In this document: positions 25,609-33,812 of the stretch, piece after piece
Layout of the letters: every line of letters begins with the position of its first letter
How positions within the stretch are numbered: the first letter of the stretch is position 1
Assembly (NCBI RefSeq): GCF_012932425.1
Contig: NZ_JAAIII010000005.1
Coordinates: 124,001 to 188,000, forward strand
Source: Bifidobacterium oedipodis
GTDB taxonomy: Bacteria; Actinomycetota; Actinomycetes; Actinomycetales; Bifidobacteriaceae
Direction: 5' to 3'
DNA: 64,000 bases
The notes under the pieces: model-generated
What the model was told of the DNA's origin: nothing
Seen by the model: only the letters and a program-made list of their open reading frames with translations
The model's database searches: none
Translations under genes and position numbers: made by a program

Positions 25609-28017
25609 ATGACAGACCAACTCGTCGCCACCCTTGACAAGGCCGGGGTGCGCGCCATCAGCACCGACCTGTGGGGTGTGTTCTTTGAAGACATCTCATC
25701 GTCGGCCGATGGTGGTTTGAACAGCGACCTCGTGCAGAACGGCGCATTCGAATACACACGCGCCGACAGCAGGGACTGGAGCAACTACACCGCATGGCGC
25801 AAACTGGTGCCCGCCGGCTCGTTCGGTGCCTTCGGCATACGTGACGTGAATCCGGTGGCAGCGGAGAATCCGCACTATGCGCGCTTCGAAATCGGTTCAG
25901 TGGAAGGCGGCCCGGTCGGTCTTGAAAACATCGGCTTTGACGGCATGGTGCTGCGCGCGGGAGAAACCTATCATTTCTCCGCATGGCTGCGCGCGGTGAA
26001 TGGCTCGGCTGAAGCGTCGGTAACGGTTGAACTGATCGGTGATGCCGGTCAGGTACTGGCGTCAGCCGACGTTACTGCTCCCGCTGGTGCATGGGGCAAG
26101 ATCGAAACAGAGCTGACGATCCCTGCCGGAGAAAGCCAGTCCACCGCCCAACCGTCTGCAACCAACGACCCGTATGCCGGCAAGCCTCAGGTCGCCGAGC
26201 AAGGCACGCTGCGCATCATGTTCCCCAGCACCGGCACGGTGGATGTGGACTTCGTCAGCTGCGAGCCCGCCACCACCTATAAGGGCCTCGAACATTTCCG
26301 CCCCGACCTGGTGCAGGCGCTGGATGAGCTCAAGCCCCGCTTCATGCGCTTCCCCGGCGGCTGCATCACCCATGGTCTGGGCCTGAACAACATGTACCAC
26401 TGGGATCGCACCATCGGCGACGTGGAGCATCGTCCGCACAACTTCAACGTGTGGGGATACCACCAGTCCTTCCGCATCGGCTTCTACGAGTACTTCCGTT
26501 TGTGCGAAACGGTGGGTATGAAGCCGCTGCCGGTGCTGCCGGCCGGTGTCAGCTGCCAGAACACCAGCCAGGGGCCGGTCCCCATCGCTCAGGAGGACAT
26601 GCCCGCCTACATTGACGAGGTGCTGGGGCTGATCGACTTCTGCAATGCCGATCCGGCGACCAACAAGTGGGCTGCGAAGCGTGCCGCTATGGGCCATCCG
26701 GAACCGTTCAACCTGGAATACCTGGGCATCGGCAACGAGGATCTTATCGATCCCGTGTTCGAGAACCGTTTCCAGCAGATCTTCGACGCGGTGAAGGCCG
26801 CCCATCCCGAAATCATCGTGGTCGGTACTGTGGGCCCCGCGCCCTCCGGGCAGGATTACGAAGCGGGCTGGGCTTACGCGCGCAAGGCCGGTGTGCCGAT
26901 TGTGGACGAGCACTCCTACCAGTCGCCCAGCTGGTGGTTCCATAACCTCCACCACTACGACGAAGCCGACCGCGAAGGCCCCAAGGTGTATCTGGGCGAA
27001 TACGGCTCCCGTGACACCCACCTGATCAACGGCTTGTCCGAAGCGGCGTTCATGAGCCATATGGAGCTCAACGGCGATGTAGTCGCCATGGCATCCTACG
27101 CTCCGCTGTTCTGCAAGAATGGCCACAATAGCTGGGATCCCGACCTCATCTACTTCGACAATGAGCGCGTCTATCATCCCTACAGCTATTGGGTGCAGCA
27201 GATGTTCGCCGCCACTACCGCCGATACCGCTTGGCCGGTGTCGCTGGAAGGCCCGGCCACGCTGCGCCGCGACCTGCCGCGCATACTGGGGCTGACATTC
27301 ACCGGTGGTGCGCACGCCGATTTGACTGACATCGTCGTAACCACCGCCGAAGGCCAGCGCGTTGAACTGCCGGATGTCCACTATCGTGGCAACGGTTCGG
27401 CCGATACCGGACTGGCGCTGGAAGCCGACGCCTACACGGTGAACCTCACCGTCACCTACCACGAGGGCATGTGGGGCGTGCAGATGCACACCGGTGACGT
27501 GACCGGGCCGAACCATAACGTGATCTCCTTCGGACGTGGCTTCGGCATCGAACTCATTCGTGACGGCAGCGGTTACAGCATCGGCGGTACCGAAACCTCG
27601 ATGGATATGGTTCGTCCGGGCACTGTGTGGCATGCCGAAGTGCGTGTGAGCGATCGCGGAGAACACGTTGCCTTGTTCATCGATGGCAAGTTGATCGCCG
27701 AAGGGCGCGAAGAAGCCGAAGAGCCGCGTCGCACCGTCACCGTGTCCCGCGACAGCGAAACCGGCGCAACCTATGTGCGTATCGTCAACGCGCTTGGCGA
27801 ACCGGTGCAGGTGAATCTGCAGCAGATCATCGACGAACTGGGCTTGGAACAGTCGGCCTTGGTTGCCGCTACGGCCACTGTATTGCGCGGCGACGATCCG
27901 TACGCCGGTGTGAAGGGTGAGGAATCGCCCACCAAACCAGCTGCGGAATCCATCGATCTGAGCGATGGTGTGGTCGAAGCGCCTGCTTGGTCGTTCACCA
28001 CCATCACAGTGTGCTGA
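25609..28017 (+). CDS. Alpha-L-arabinofuranosidase, glycoside hydrolase family 51 (long form)
   Basis: 802 residues, no signal peptide. The N-terminal part begins GVRAISTDLWGVFFEDIS, and a carbohydrate-binding beta-sandwich like family 4 modules is inserted at about residues 60-225. The catalytic barrel has RFPGG, acid/base E377 in GIGNEDL and nucleophile E464 in YLGEYG. A C-terminal beta domain with a laminin-G-like section (about 600-720) follows. AAGGAG precedes the start. It trims terminal arabinofuranose from oligosaccharides. It is 82 bases after GH27 on the same strand and ends before a hairpin cluster. Confidence 0.9.
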   Translation: MTDQLVATLDKAGVRAISTDLWGVFFEDISSSADGGLNSDLVQNGAFEYTRADSRDWSNYTAWRKLVPAGSFGAFGIRDVNPVAAENPHYARFEIGSVEGGPVGLENIGFDGMVLRAGETYHFSAWLRAVNGSAEASVTVELIGDAGQVLASADVTAPAGAWGKIETELTIPAGESQSTAQPSATNDPYAGKPQVAEQGTLRIMFPSTGTVDVDFVSCEPATTYKGLEHFRPDLVQALDELKPRFMRFPGGCITHGLGLNNMYHWDRTIGDVEHRPHNFNVWGYHQSFRIGFYEYFRLCETVGMKPLPVLPAGVSCQNTSQGPVPIAQEDMPAYIDEVLGLIDFCNADPATNKWAAKRAAMGHPEPFNLEYLGIGNEDLIDPVFENRFQQIFDAVKAAHPEIIVVGTVGPAPSGQDYEAGWAYARKAGVPIVDEHSYQSPSWWFHNLHHYDEADREGPKVYLGEYGSRDTHLINGLSEAAFMSHMELNGDVVAMASYAPLFCKNGHNSWDPDLIYFDNERVYHPYSYWVQQMFAATTADTAWPVSLEGPATLRRDLPRILGLTFTGGAHADLTDIVVTTAEGQRVELPDVHYRGNGSADTGLALEADAYTVNLTVTYHEGMWGVQMHTGDVTGPNHNVISFGRGFGIELIRDGSGYSIGGTETSMDMVRPGTVWHAEVRVSDRGEHVALFIDGKLIAEGREEAEEPRRTVTVSRDSETGATYVRIVNALGEPVQVNLQQIIDELGLEQSALVAATATVLRGDDPYAGVKGEESPTKPAAESIDLSDGVVEAPAWSFTTITVC

Positions 28018-28034
28018 TCCAGCGCTGAACTTAG

Positions 28035-28105
28035 TCCGAACAAACCTTCGGATTGCCTGAAAATTCAGGCCGACAGGGCCCGCTCTTGCAGACGAGAGCG
28101 GGCCC
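28035..28105 (+). terminator. Three consecutive hairpins after GH51
   Basis: TCCGAA/TTCGGA (28035-28052), GCCTGA/TCAGGC (28055-28070) and the strong stem GGGCCCGCTCT/AGAGCGGGCCC (28076-28105). There is no T tract, so termination is likely but not certain. The promoter of the next gene must lie in the remaining 46 bases. Confidence 0.65.
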
Positions 28106-28151
28106 GCGTCGTACACTGGGCAGCATACGCATCCAGAAAGCAGGAATATTT

Positions 28152-28979
28152 ATGGCCAGCGAAGACAGCGTCCGCAACAATCACGACGACCATGACGGCC
28201 GCACTACCGGCATCGGCAGCAAGTCCGGCTACCAGCTCGACGACAAGCAGAGCGAAGCAGTGGCTGTGCTCGCCAACGCACATAACTACGGCAACGAGTC
28301 GAAGTGGAAAACGTTCATGGCGCTGCCAGCCAAGGAGAAATGGCCGTTCTTCGTGCAGCACTTCCTGCTCGGCGTGGTGGCAATCGTGGTGTCTGTTGTT
28401 GTGGTGGTAGCGCTGGTGTGGCAGATGGTGTTCAATCGTGTGGACTCCGTCATTGGCGTGCAGGGCATCAACATGAGCCAGTATGCCGATGGATTCGACC
28501 AGCTCAAGGCTAATTTCGTCAAAGCTGAGGGCGTTAAAGATGATCGCACGGTTGAAATAGCCGCTGCCATGACTATCACCGAGAACGGTTACAGCGAGTC
28601 CAGTGGCATGATGGATGATTCCACGAAGCTGGTGGCCATGACCTCCGCCGGTGAGCTCAACGTCATGCTCGCCAACAGTGATGATGTGGCGATGCTGGCC
28701 GGCCAGCGAGGCACTGCCAACAAGGCTTCCGAGGTGCTGAACAAGCAGCGGTTGAACGCCGCCAAGGATGCAGGGCTGCTGGTTGATGTCAAGGGTGAAC
28801 CCACTGACGACATCACCAAGGCGTATGGCGTGACGATTAACGCCGACTCCTCGGCCGAATGGGCCAAGGTGGACGGCCTACCTGACGAAGCCGTGCTGAT
28901 GTTCAGCAACGTCACCGAACAGGAGCACAAGGACTGGGCCCTCAAGTTCTACGACTTCCTCATCAATCCTAAAAACTAG
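28152..28979 (+). CDS. Membrane protein of unknown function, one transmembrane segment
   Basis: 275 residues. An acidic, polar N-terminus (about 70 residues, His/Asp-rich: NNHDDHDG) is followed by one strong hydrophobic segment (about 75-96) and a soluble outer domain of about 175 residues. I recognise no family. ATG 28152 is the first in-frame start after the hairpins; the frame is open further upstream but through the hairpins. It stands alone between a sugar locus and an AAA-ATPase gene, so its role cannot be inferred from context. The domain has many Asp/Ala/Val, no Cys and no visible catalytic motif. Confidence 0.75.
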   Translation: MASEDSVRNNHDDHDGRTTGIGSKSGYQLDDKQSEAVAVLANAHNYGNESKWKTFMALPAKEKWPFFVQHFLLGVVAIVVSVVVVVALVWQMVFNRVDSVIGVQGINMSQYADGFDQLKANFVKAEGVKDDRTVEIAAAMTITENGYSESSGMMDDSTKLVAMTSAGELNVMLANSDDVAMLAGQRGTANKASEVLNKQRLNAAKDAGLLVDVKGEPTDDITKAYGVTINADSSAEWAKVDGLPDEAVLMFSNVTEQEHKDWALKFYDFLINPKN

Positions 28980-29073
28980 TCTGCTGAGGTTCCGTCGAGT
29001 ATAGCTGGGTATGGCTTAGACGGTAGAATAACCGTAGCTTTTGTGTGGGCGTACTGGCTTTCGGAAGGGTGAT

Positions 29074-30915
29074 ATGAGCGGCGGCGTAGCACTGGAATCA
29101 TGCGGAAACGGGATTTGGCGCGCACCGGGAGCGTGCATTGTGGATCGCTCCGGGCGCAAGCGTTTGCCCATTGGTTTCGGCGGGTTCGATGATGTGGCTG
29201 CAACATCGGTTCTGGTGGATAAAACACAGCTGATTGCTGATGTGCTGGATAGCGGTTACGCTGTAACGCTGTTCTGTCGCCCTCGTCGTTTTGGCAAAAC
29301 GCTGAATATGACGACGTTGAAAGCGTTCCTTGAGATTCCCACCGACGGTCGCAGTCGTGCGCCTTTGTTCGAAGGAACGGATATCTGGCAGGCTGATGGA
29401 GGCCGGTATCGTCAATACCAAGGCGCGTACCCAGTGGTGCATATGAGTATGCTCGCGGCCAAAGGGCAGACATGGAAAGATACGTATGCTGCACTGACCG
29501 ACGTAATCATCGGTGAATATGCGCGACACAGGTATGTGCTGGAAAGCGACAATCTTGCTGCTGATGATCGAGAGTACTTTGAACGGATTCTGTCTGGAGA
29601 GACGTCTGAACGGGATTATTTGTCGTCGTTGAGACGATTGGCGATGATATTGCGTCAGTATCATCATCGTGACGTGGTGGTGTTGATTGATGAGTATGAC
29701 GCTCCGATTATGGCCGCGTATTCTGCTCCCGGCGGTGGCTATTACGATGAGGCGGTTTCCTTTTTGAAGATGTTGCTCACCGGCACGTTGAAGAATAGTG
29801 GCGGTCTGATGGCGTTCGCATGTTTGACCGGCGTGCAGCGCATCAGCAAGGAGTCTATTTTCAGCGATTTGAACAATATGGTTGTGGATACCGCGCTGTC
29901 TACTGAATTCGATGAGCATTACGGGTTTACGGATGCGCAGGTGCAGGCATTGGCCGCGTATCTGGGCTATAGCGACTGCATGGATGAGATGCGTGAGTGG
30001 TATGACGGCTACCGATTCGGTGACGTTGACGTATACAACCCATGGAGCGTGCTGAATTATCTCAAGCAAGGATGCGCCGCGGACGTGTACTGGGGCAATA
30101 CGTCTGGTAACGATGTGATCGGTGGCCTGATGCGTAGTGCCAACGCCGAGACCTTGGAGAAGATATACACACTGATGCAGCCGGGAGGGGTGGTGTCTGC
30201 GCCGCTAAACCTCGGTGTTGTGTTTCCGGATCTAGGGATTCGTGGGAATGCCATCTGGTCGATGCTGTATCTTGCCGGGTATTTGACTACGGACGACACC
30301 TCGCGCCCTGGTATGGTGCAATTGCCACGCCGGCTGCGCATCCCTAATTTGGAGATCGCCAGCCTGTACCATTCCGAAATCATTGAGCGTTTTGCCGATG
30401 CCGCCGGTGGCTATGACCATTTGGAATCCTTCCGAAAAGCACTGGTCGAGGGAGATGCGCAACGCCTGAACGAAGAATTGAACCGTATGCTGCGCGACTC
30501 ATTGTCCAGTTTCGACTTAGTCAATGAGAATGCCTGTCACATGCTGCTGATGGGTCTGTGCTTCGGGGTGCCAGGGTATGCGGATCCAACCTCCAACAGA
30601 GAGGCTGGTTATGGGCGTTACGATATTCGTCTTGTCCCTGCAGCTGGTGGGCCTGATGCGTTCTCCTTTATGCCTTCCACCGGCAAACCGTTGATTACTA
30701 TCGAATTGAAGTACCTGAAGGCAGACAGTGCTCTGTCCGACTCTATGTTTCAGGATGACGCGCTGCGCAGCAGAGCGGTTGCGGCAATTCAGCAGATTGA
30801 AGAACGCTCGTATGACACAGATGCGTCGAAGTTAGGCGCGCAAGGTCGTGTCCGTTGGGGTATCGTCTTCAGCGGCAAACATTGCGTTGCGGTCTGTGAG
30901 CAGATTGCCGGATGA
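29074..30915 (+). CDS. AAA-ATPase-like protein with C-terminal PD-(D/E)XK nuclease-type domain
   Basis: 613 residues. N-terminal P-loop RPRRFGKTL (Lys75) after the start motif LPIGFGGFDD, then a Walker-B-like VVVLIDEYDAP near residue 210. The C-terminal third has YDIRLVP (near 517) and ITIELKYLK (near 545), the D...E-x-K pattern of the DUF1703 nuclease-like domain. The combined architecture is the widespread AAA-ATPase_like/DUF1703 family, whose function is not established; a role in mobile elements or defence has been suggested for relatives. GGAAGGG precedes the ATG. Base composition is less G+C-rich than the sugar genes, a possible sign of transfer. Confidence 0.85.
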   Translation: MSGGVALESCGNGIWRAPGACIVDRSGRKRLPIGFGGFDDVAATSVLVDKTQLIADVLDSGYAVTLFCRPRRFGKTLNMTTLKAFLEIPTDGRSRAPLFEGTDIWQADGGRYRQYQGAYPVVHMSMLAAKGQTWKDTYAALTDVIIGEYARHRYVLESDNLAADDREYFERILSGETSERDYLSSLRRLAMILRQYHHRDVVVLIDEYDAPIMAAYSAPGGGYYDEAVSFLKMLLTGTLKNSGGLMAFACLTGVQRISKESIFSDLNNMVVDTALSTEFDEHYGFTDAQVQALAAYLGYSDCMDEMREWYDGYRFGDVDVYNPWSVLNYLKQGCAADVYWGNTSGNDVIGGLMRSANAETLEKIYTLMQPGGVVSAPLNLGVVFPDLGIRGNAIWSMLYLAGYLTTDDTSRPGMVQLPRRLRIPNLEIASLYHSEIIERFADAAGGYDHLESFRKALVEGDAQRLNEELNRMLRDSLSSFDLVNENACHMLLMGLCFGVPGYADPTSNREAGYGRYDIRLVPAAGGPDAFSFMPSTGKPLITIELKYLKADSALSDSMFQDDALRSRAVAAIQQIEERSYDTDASKLGAQGRVRWGIVFSGKHCVAVCEQIAG

Positions 30916-30928
30916 ATGGTGGTGCTGA

Positions 30929-31255
30929 ATGATTCATTACGTGTTTTTGGGTGTGGCGATTGTGCTGGAATGTATCGCCAGCTCGATGCTGAAGACGACC
31001 GTAGGATTCACCAAACCGGTGCCGTCGGTGGTGTGCCTGACGCTGTATGCCGTCTGCTTTTTCATGCTCAGCAAAGCGTTGGAAGGCATGCCGCTGTCAG
31101 TGGCGTATGCCACTTGGTGCGCGGTCGGCATCATCATCACCACGGCTGTGTCCGTGCTAGTGTACAAGGATCATCTCAACCTGATGACCGGCGTCGGCAT
31201 CGCGCTCACCGTGGCCGGCGTCGTGCTCATCAACCTCTTCGGCGGCGGTCACTGA
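30929..31255 (+). CDS. SMR-family small multidrug efflux protein
   Basis: 108 residues with four hydrophobic helices, the EmrE/QacE size. The essential membrane-embedded glutamate is E14 in VAIVLECIASSMLK. The final helix has TVAGVVLINLFGG. It would act as a dimer exchanging protons for cationic compounds or guanidinium. It starts 13 bases after the AAA-ATPase gene and may be co-transcribed, though the two have no obvious functional link. Confidence 0.9.
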   Translation: MIHYVFLGVAIVLECIASSMLKTTVGFTKPVPSVVCLTLYAVCFFMLSKALEGMPLSVAYATWCAVGIIITTAVSVLVYKDHLNLMTGVGIALTVAGVVLINLFGGGH

Positions 31256-31296
31256 CGGCCAAAGCTGTGCAAATGTTTTGGGCGGTTGTCGAATGA

Positions 31297-31461
31297 TCAG
31301 CCGCGCTTCGATCCCTGCCGGCTGATGCCGCCCTTATGCCCTGTGGCTTTGAACGGCATTGCGTTTTTGCGGTTGAACTTGGCAGCATTCTTGTATGCGT
31401 GCAAGTTCGTTTGATTGTCTTGATTGTTAGTGAAGGCTTTTGATCGGCTGATGGCGCTCAT
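31297..31461 (-). CDS. Very small basic protein, third gene of a mini-operon
   Basis: 54 residues and too short to be noticed by size filters. Its ATG overlaps the TGA of the preceding gene (ATGA, bases 31461-31458), a layout of translational coupling. It has 11 Lys/Arg, two His and one acidic residue, with a Gly/Lys-rich end GHKGGISRQGSKRG. No family recognised. The strong positive charge suggests nucleic acid or acidic-partner binding (inference). It ends 42 bases from the convergent SMR gene. Confidence 0.6.
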   Translation of the reverse strand: MSAISRSKAFTNNQDNQTNLHAYKNAAKFNRKNAMPFKATGHKGGISRQGSKRG

Positions 31462-31661
31462 GAGTTATGTCCCACAAGAATGCTGCCATTGGCCACGCCG
31501 TTGAGGAACCATTTCTTAACTTCATCGGGAACGGGTTTGTTCTTCGGCCAGTTTTCTGGGTAAACCGTGAGATTGGTAATCGGGCCGGTGATTCCGTTGC
31601 GTTCGATGTTTTCACCTTCTTCATTGAGATCAATGACGATGGGATTCAAATGCTGTGTCAT
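31458..31661 (-). CDS. Small protein, second gene of a mini-operon (possible antitoxin)
   Basis: 67 residues starting MTQHLNPIV; AAGGAAATAAC lies just before this ATG, so it is preferred over the ATG 21 bases upstream. It is acidic in its first half (NEEGENIE) and ends NGSILVGHNS. No DNA-binding fold can be recognised. It follows the 103-residue gene by 29 bases and overlaps the next by ATGA. The acidic character next to a toxin-like partner suggests an antitoxin role, but this is inference only. Confidence 0.6.
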   Translation of the reverse strand: MTQHLNPIVIDLNEEGENIERNGITGPITNLTVYPENWPKNKPVPDEVKKWFLNGVANGSILVGHNS

Positions 31662-31690
31662 GTTATTTCCTTGGGTTTTCATGCTGTGGG

Positions 31691-32002
31691 TTACTGTTCT
31701 GCGATGCCAAGTTCTCGCAGAAATTTCTTGGTTGCTGGCATAGCGTGGAACAGCACCCTCAGCGGGTTTCCTTGTGCATCGGTATAGGGCTTAGCATCTT
31801 GTGCAATCATCTCCATCATAATCCCGTCTGCTGTATAGCCTGCTGCGATGATTTGCAAAGGAGTCTCGTTTGCTCTAATGCCTTGTGCATACGGTGATTG
31901 CCATGCGTAAACTATGTCTTCGGGTGATGCGTGCCTAGCTCGACCTGCAATTAGCCTACTATGCAGCGCAAAATGAGGATTGAGACGTATCGGCTGTGAC
32001 AT
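31691..32002 (-). CDS. Small protein resembling actinobacterial BrnT/DUF4258-like toxins
   Basis: 103 residues from the ATG after AGGAGGTCAAC. The pattern HSRLIAGRARHASPEDIVYAW, a central IIAAGYTADGIMMEMIA and a terminal VLFHAMPATKKFL matches, by memory, the small RNase-fold proteins of actinobacteria that carry H...A....I..A, then a G-P/T-D-G-LE strand and an IHAM-x-x-R/K-K motif. These are usually annotated as toxins. It heads a three-gene operon, with an inverted repeat ACTCA-TGC-TGAGT at 32049-32061 next to a -10-like TATACA, consistent with autoregulation. Confidence 0.6.
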   Translation of the reverse strand: MSQPIRLNPHFALHSRLIAGRARHASPEDIVYAWQSPYAQGIRANETPLQIIAAGYTADGIMMEMIAQDAKPYTDAQGNPLRVLFHAMPATKKFLRELGIAEQ

Positions 32003-32042
32003 GTTGACCTCCTGTTGGCTTCTTGCTGGAGACATTCCGTGC

Positions 32043-32061
32043 TGTATAACTCATGCTGAGT
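32043..32061 (-). promoter_or_regulatory. Candidate promoter and autoregulatory palindrome of the mini-operon
   Basis: On the minus strand TATACA (32048-32043) could be the -10 box, about 40 bases before the first start codon. It directly adjoins the inverted repeat ACTCATGCTGAGT (32049-32061). No convincing -35 box is seen. Confidence 0.4.
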
Positions 32062-32224
32062 GATATCGCTGGGGTGCGCAAGCGCAAGAGGGCAATGTGG
32101 AGACAGTGACGTAGTTAGTAATTGCAGAATGTGGATAACTTTCTGTTGATGCTCGTCCTTCTGGTATGGATGTAACCGTCTGCCGACGACGTGGTCAGCT
32201 TGGCCTTCAACAGGCTTGAGCGGC

Positions 32225-32379
32225 TGCCATATATGGCAATAACGTTTAAGTAAATGGCTAAACAAGAACGTTTCAACACGCCGAGAGCTCGGCTTGATAA
32301 TAGTGGCAATAATCCTTGGTAAATAAGTGTTTTTAAGGTATTTTGCGATGTATTAAATGACGAAGTTAAACGTTCTTGT
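32225..32379. promoter_or_regulatory. Operator cluster before the second sugar importer
   Basis: ACAAGAACGTTT at 32262-32273 and its exact reverse complement AAACGTTCTTGT at 32368-32379 flank the promoter zone of the binding-protein gene at 32447. The same 12-mer occurs at 41187-41198 before a LacI gene. Two further perfect 14-base palindromes are present: TGCCATATATGGCA (32225-32238) and GCCGAGAGCTCGGC (32280-32293). The other bases of the 444-base gap hold no gene that I can support. Confidence 0.7.
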
Positions 32380-32446
32380 AAAAATGTGTTATGCTGATAT
32401 CAAGCTCAACGACAGAGTGACGGAAACAACGCAAAGGAGAAAGACA

Positions 32447-33673
32447 ATGCGGTCACGTTTTACCAAGGCAATCATCGCGGCGATTGGTGCAGCGGCACTT
32501 GTTGTGCCGATGGCGGCCTGCGGCTCGTCCAACGGCAGCTCATCCGACAATACGCTCACTATCTATTCGTACTACAACAAGAATGCCATGACTCCGGTCG
32601 TGGAAGCCTTCAAAGATGCCAACCCCGACATCAATGTTGAAATCGCTTACGGCAATGGCGATTCCGATTACAACTCCACGCTCCAGACTCGCATCGCCGG
32701 CAATCAGGCTCCCGATGTATTCAATCTTTCCGGCAACAATGCCAACGATCTGATGAGCAACGGAGCGGCCGCCGATCTGACCGGTGCTGACTATCTCGAT
32801 GGCATCGACCAGTCTTATCTTGACGCCTACAGCAAGGACGGCAAGGTTTACGGCATGTCCATCTCCGGTTGGCTTGCCGGCATCGTCTACAACAAGGATA
32901 TGCTGGCTGAAGTTGGTTACGACACCGTGCCCGACAATCTTGAGGATTTCGCCAAACTCGTTAAGGCACTGAACGACAAGGGCATTACGCCGTATCTTGA
33001 AAACGGTCAGGAGATGAGCGGTTCGCTTATTGCGCTGATGGGCAGCATCAATAAGTAGACCGGTTTGGAGGGCTTCGGTGATCAGGCCAATATCACCGAT
33101 GTCTGGCAGCAGGCACTTGAAGAATGGAACACCGGCTTTATCGAGTCCGGCGCTCTCCCCGACGAGGCCACCGGTCTGAACGCCGATCAGGTCAAGCAGT
33201 CCTTCATCAACGGAGAAGCCGCCATGTACCGCACCGGCGGTTGGGATGTGGCCGATATCAAGGAAGCCGGCGTGAACTACGGCTTTGCCGCGTTCCCCGC
33301 CGCTACGGGCTCCGAACAGTGGATCGACGGCGGTGCCGATCCGGCCTTCGCCATCTCGTCCAAAGCCAAGCACAAGGATCTGGCAGAGAAGTTCCTCGCT
33401 TTCATGAACTCTGAGGAAGGCTTGGAGGCCTTCACCACCGCCTATGGTTCCGCTTCCATCTCCGACAATTACACCTCCGAGGTCGATGAGCAGATCAAGC
33501 CGCTGTATGATAACTACTTCTTCCAGAACAAGTACTTCTGGGTGTCCTTCGATAAGGGATCCACGGCCATGAGCGCCGAAGTCATCTCCCAGCAGCAGGG
33601 TGTCCAAGGCGGACAGTCCACTCCGGAGGAAGCTGCCAAGGGCATCAACGACAAATGGGCATCGGTGCAGTAG
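32447..33673 (+). pseudogene. Sugar ABC importer solute-binding lipoprotein broken by an in-frame TAG
   Basis: The gene starts at the ATG after AAAGGAG, with signal peptide MRSRFTKAIIAAIGAAALVV and lipobox MAAC. After 203 residues the frame meets TAG at 33056-33058 and continues open in the same frame to 33673, another 205 codons that clearly form the second lobe of a family 1 binding protein (FINGEAAMYRTGGWDVADI, FLAFMNSEEGLEAF). A single change, such as CAG to TAG, explains this. The downstream half lacks a ribosome binding site. Unless the stop is a base-call error or is read through, this importer has no working binding protein. Confidence 0.88.
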
Positions 33674-33812
33674 CCGTCAACCGGGAACTGCCTGAATCTC
33701 ACCTGCAAACCGACCCGTCGCCTCTTTGATCTGGTTTGTCCGTCAACTCTGACGGGTCGGTCCCGGCCTCGCCGAAATTCCACACATCACATCATCACGA
33801 AAGCTGCTTCTT

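Noticed and set aside
26062..28116. 684-codon minus-strand frame opposite GH51
   Set aside because: GH51 on the plus strand has all catalytic motifs; the minus frame is His/Val/Gly-rich antisense noise and crosses the terminator.
33065..33673. Independent gene for the second half of the broken binding protein
   Set aside because: Same frame as the first half, no ribosome binding site, and the sequence is the second lobe of the binding protein.
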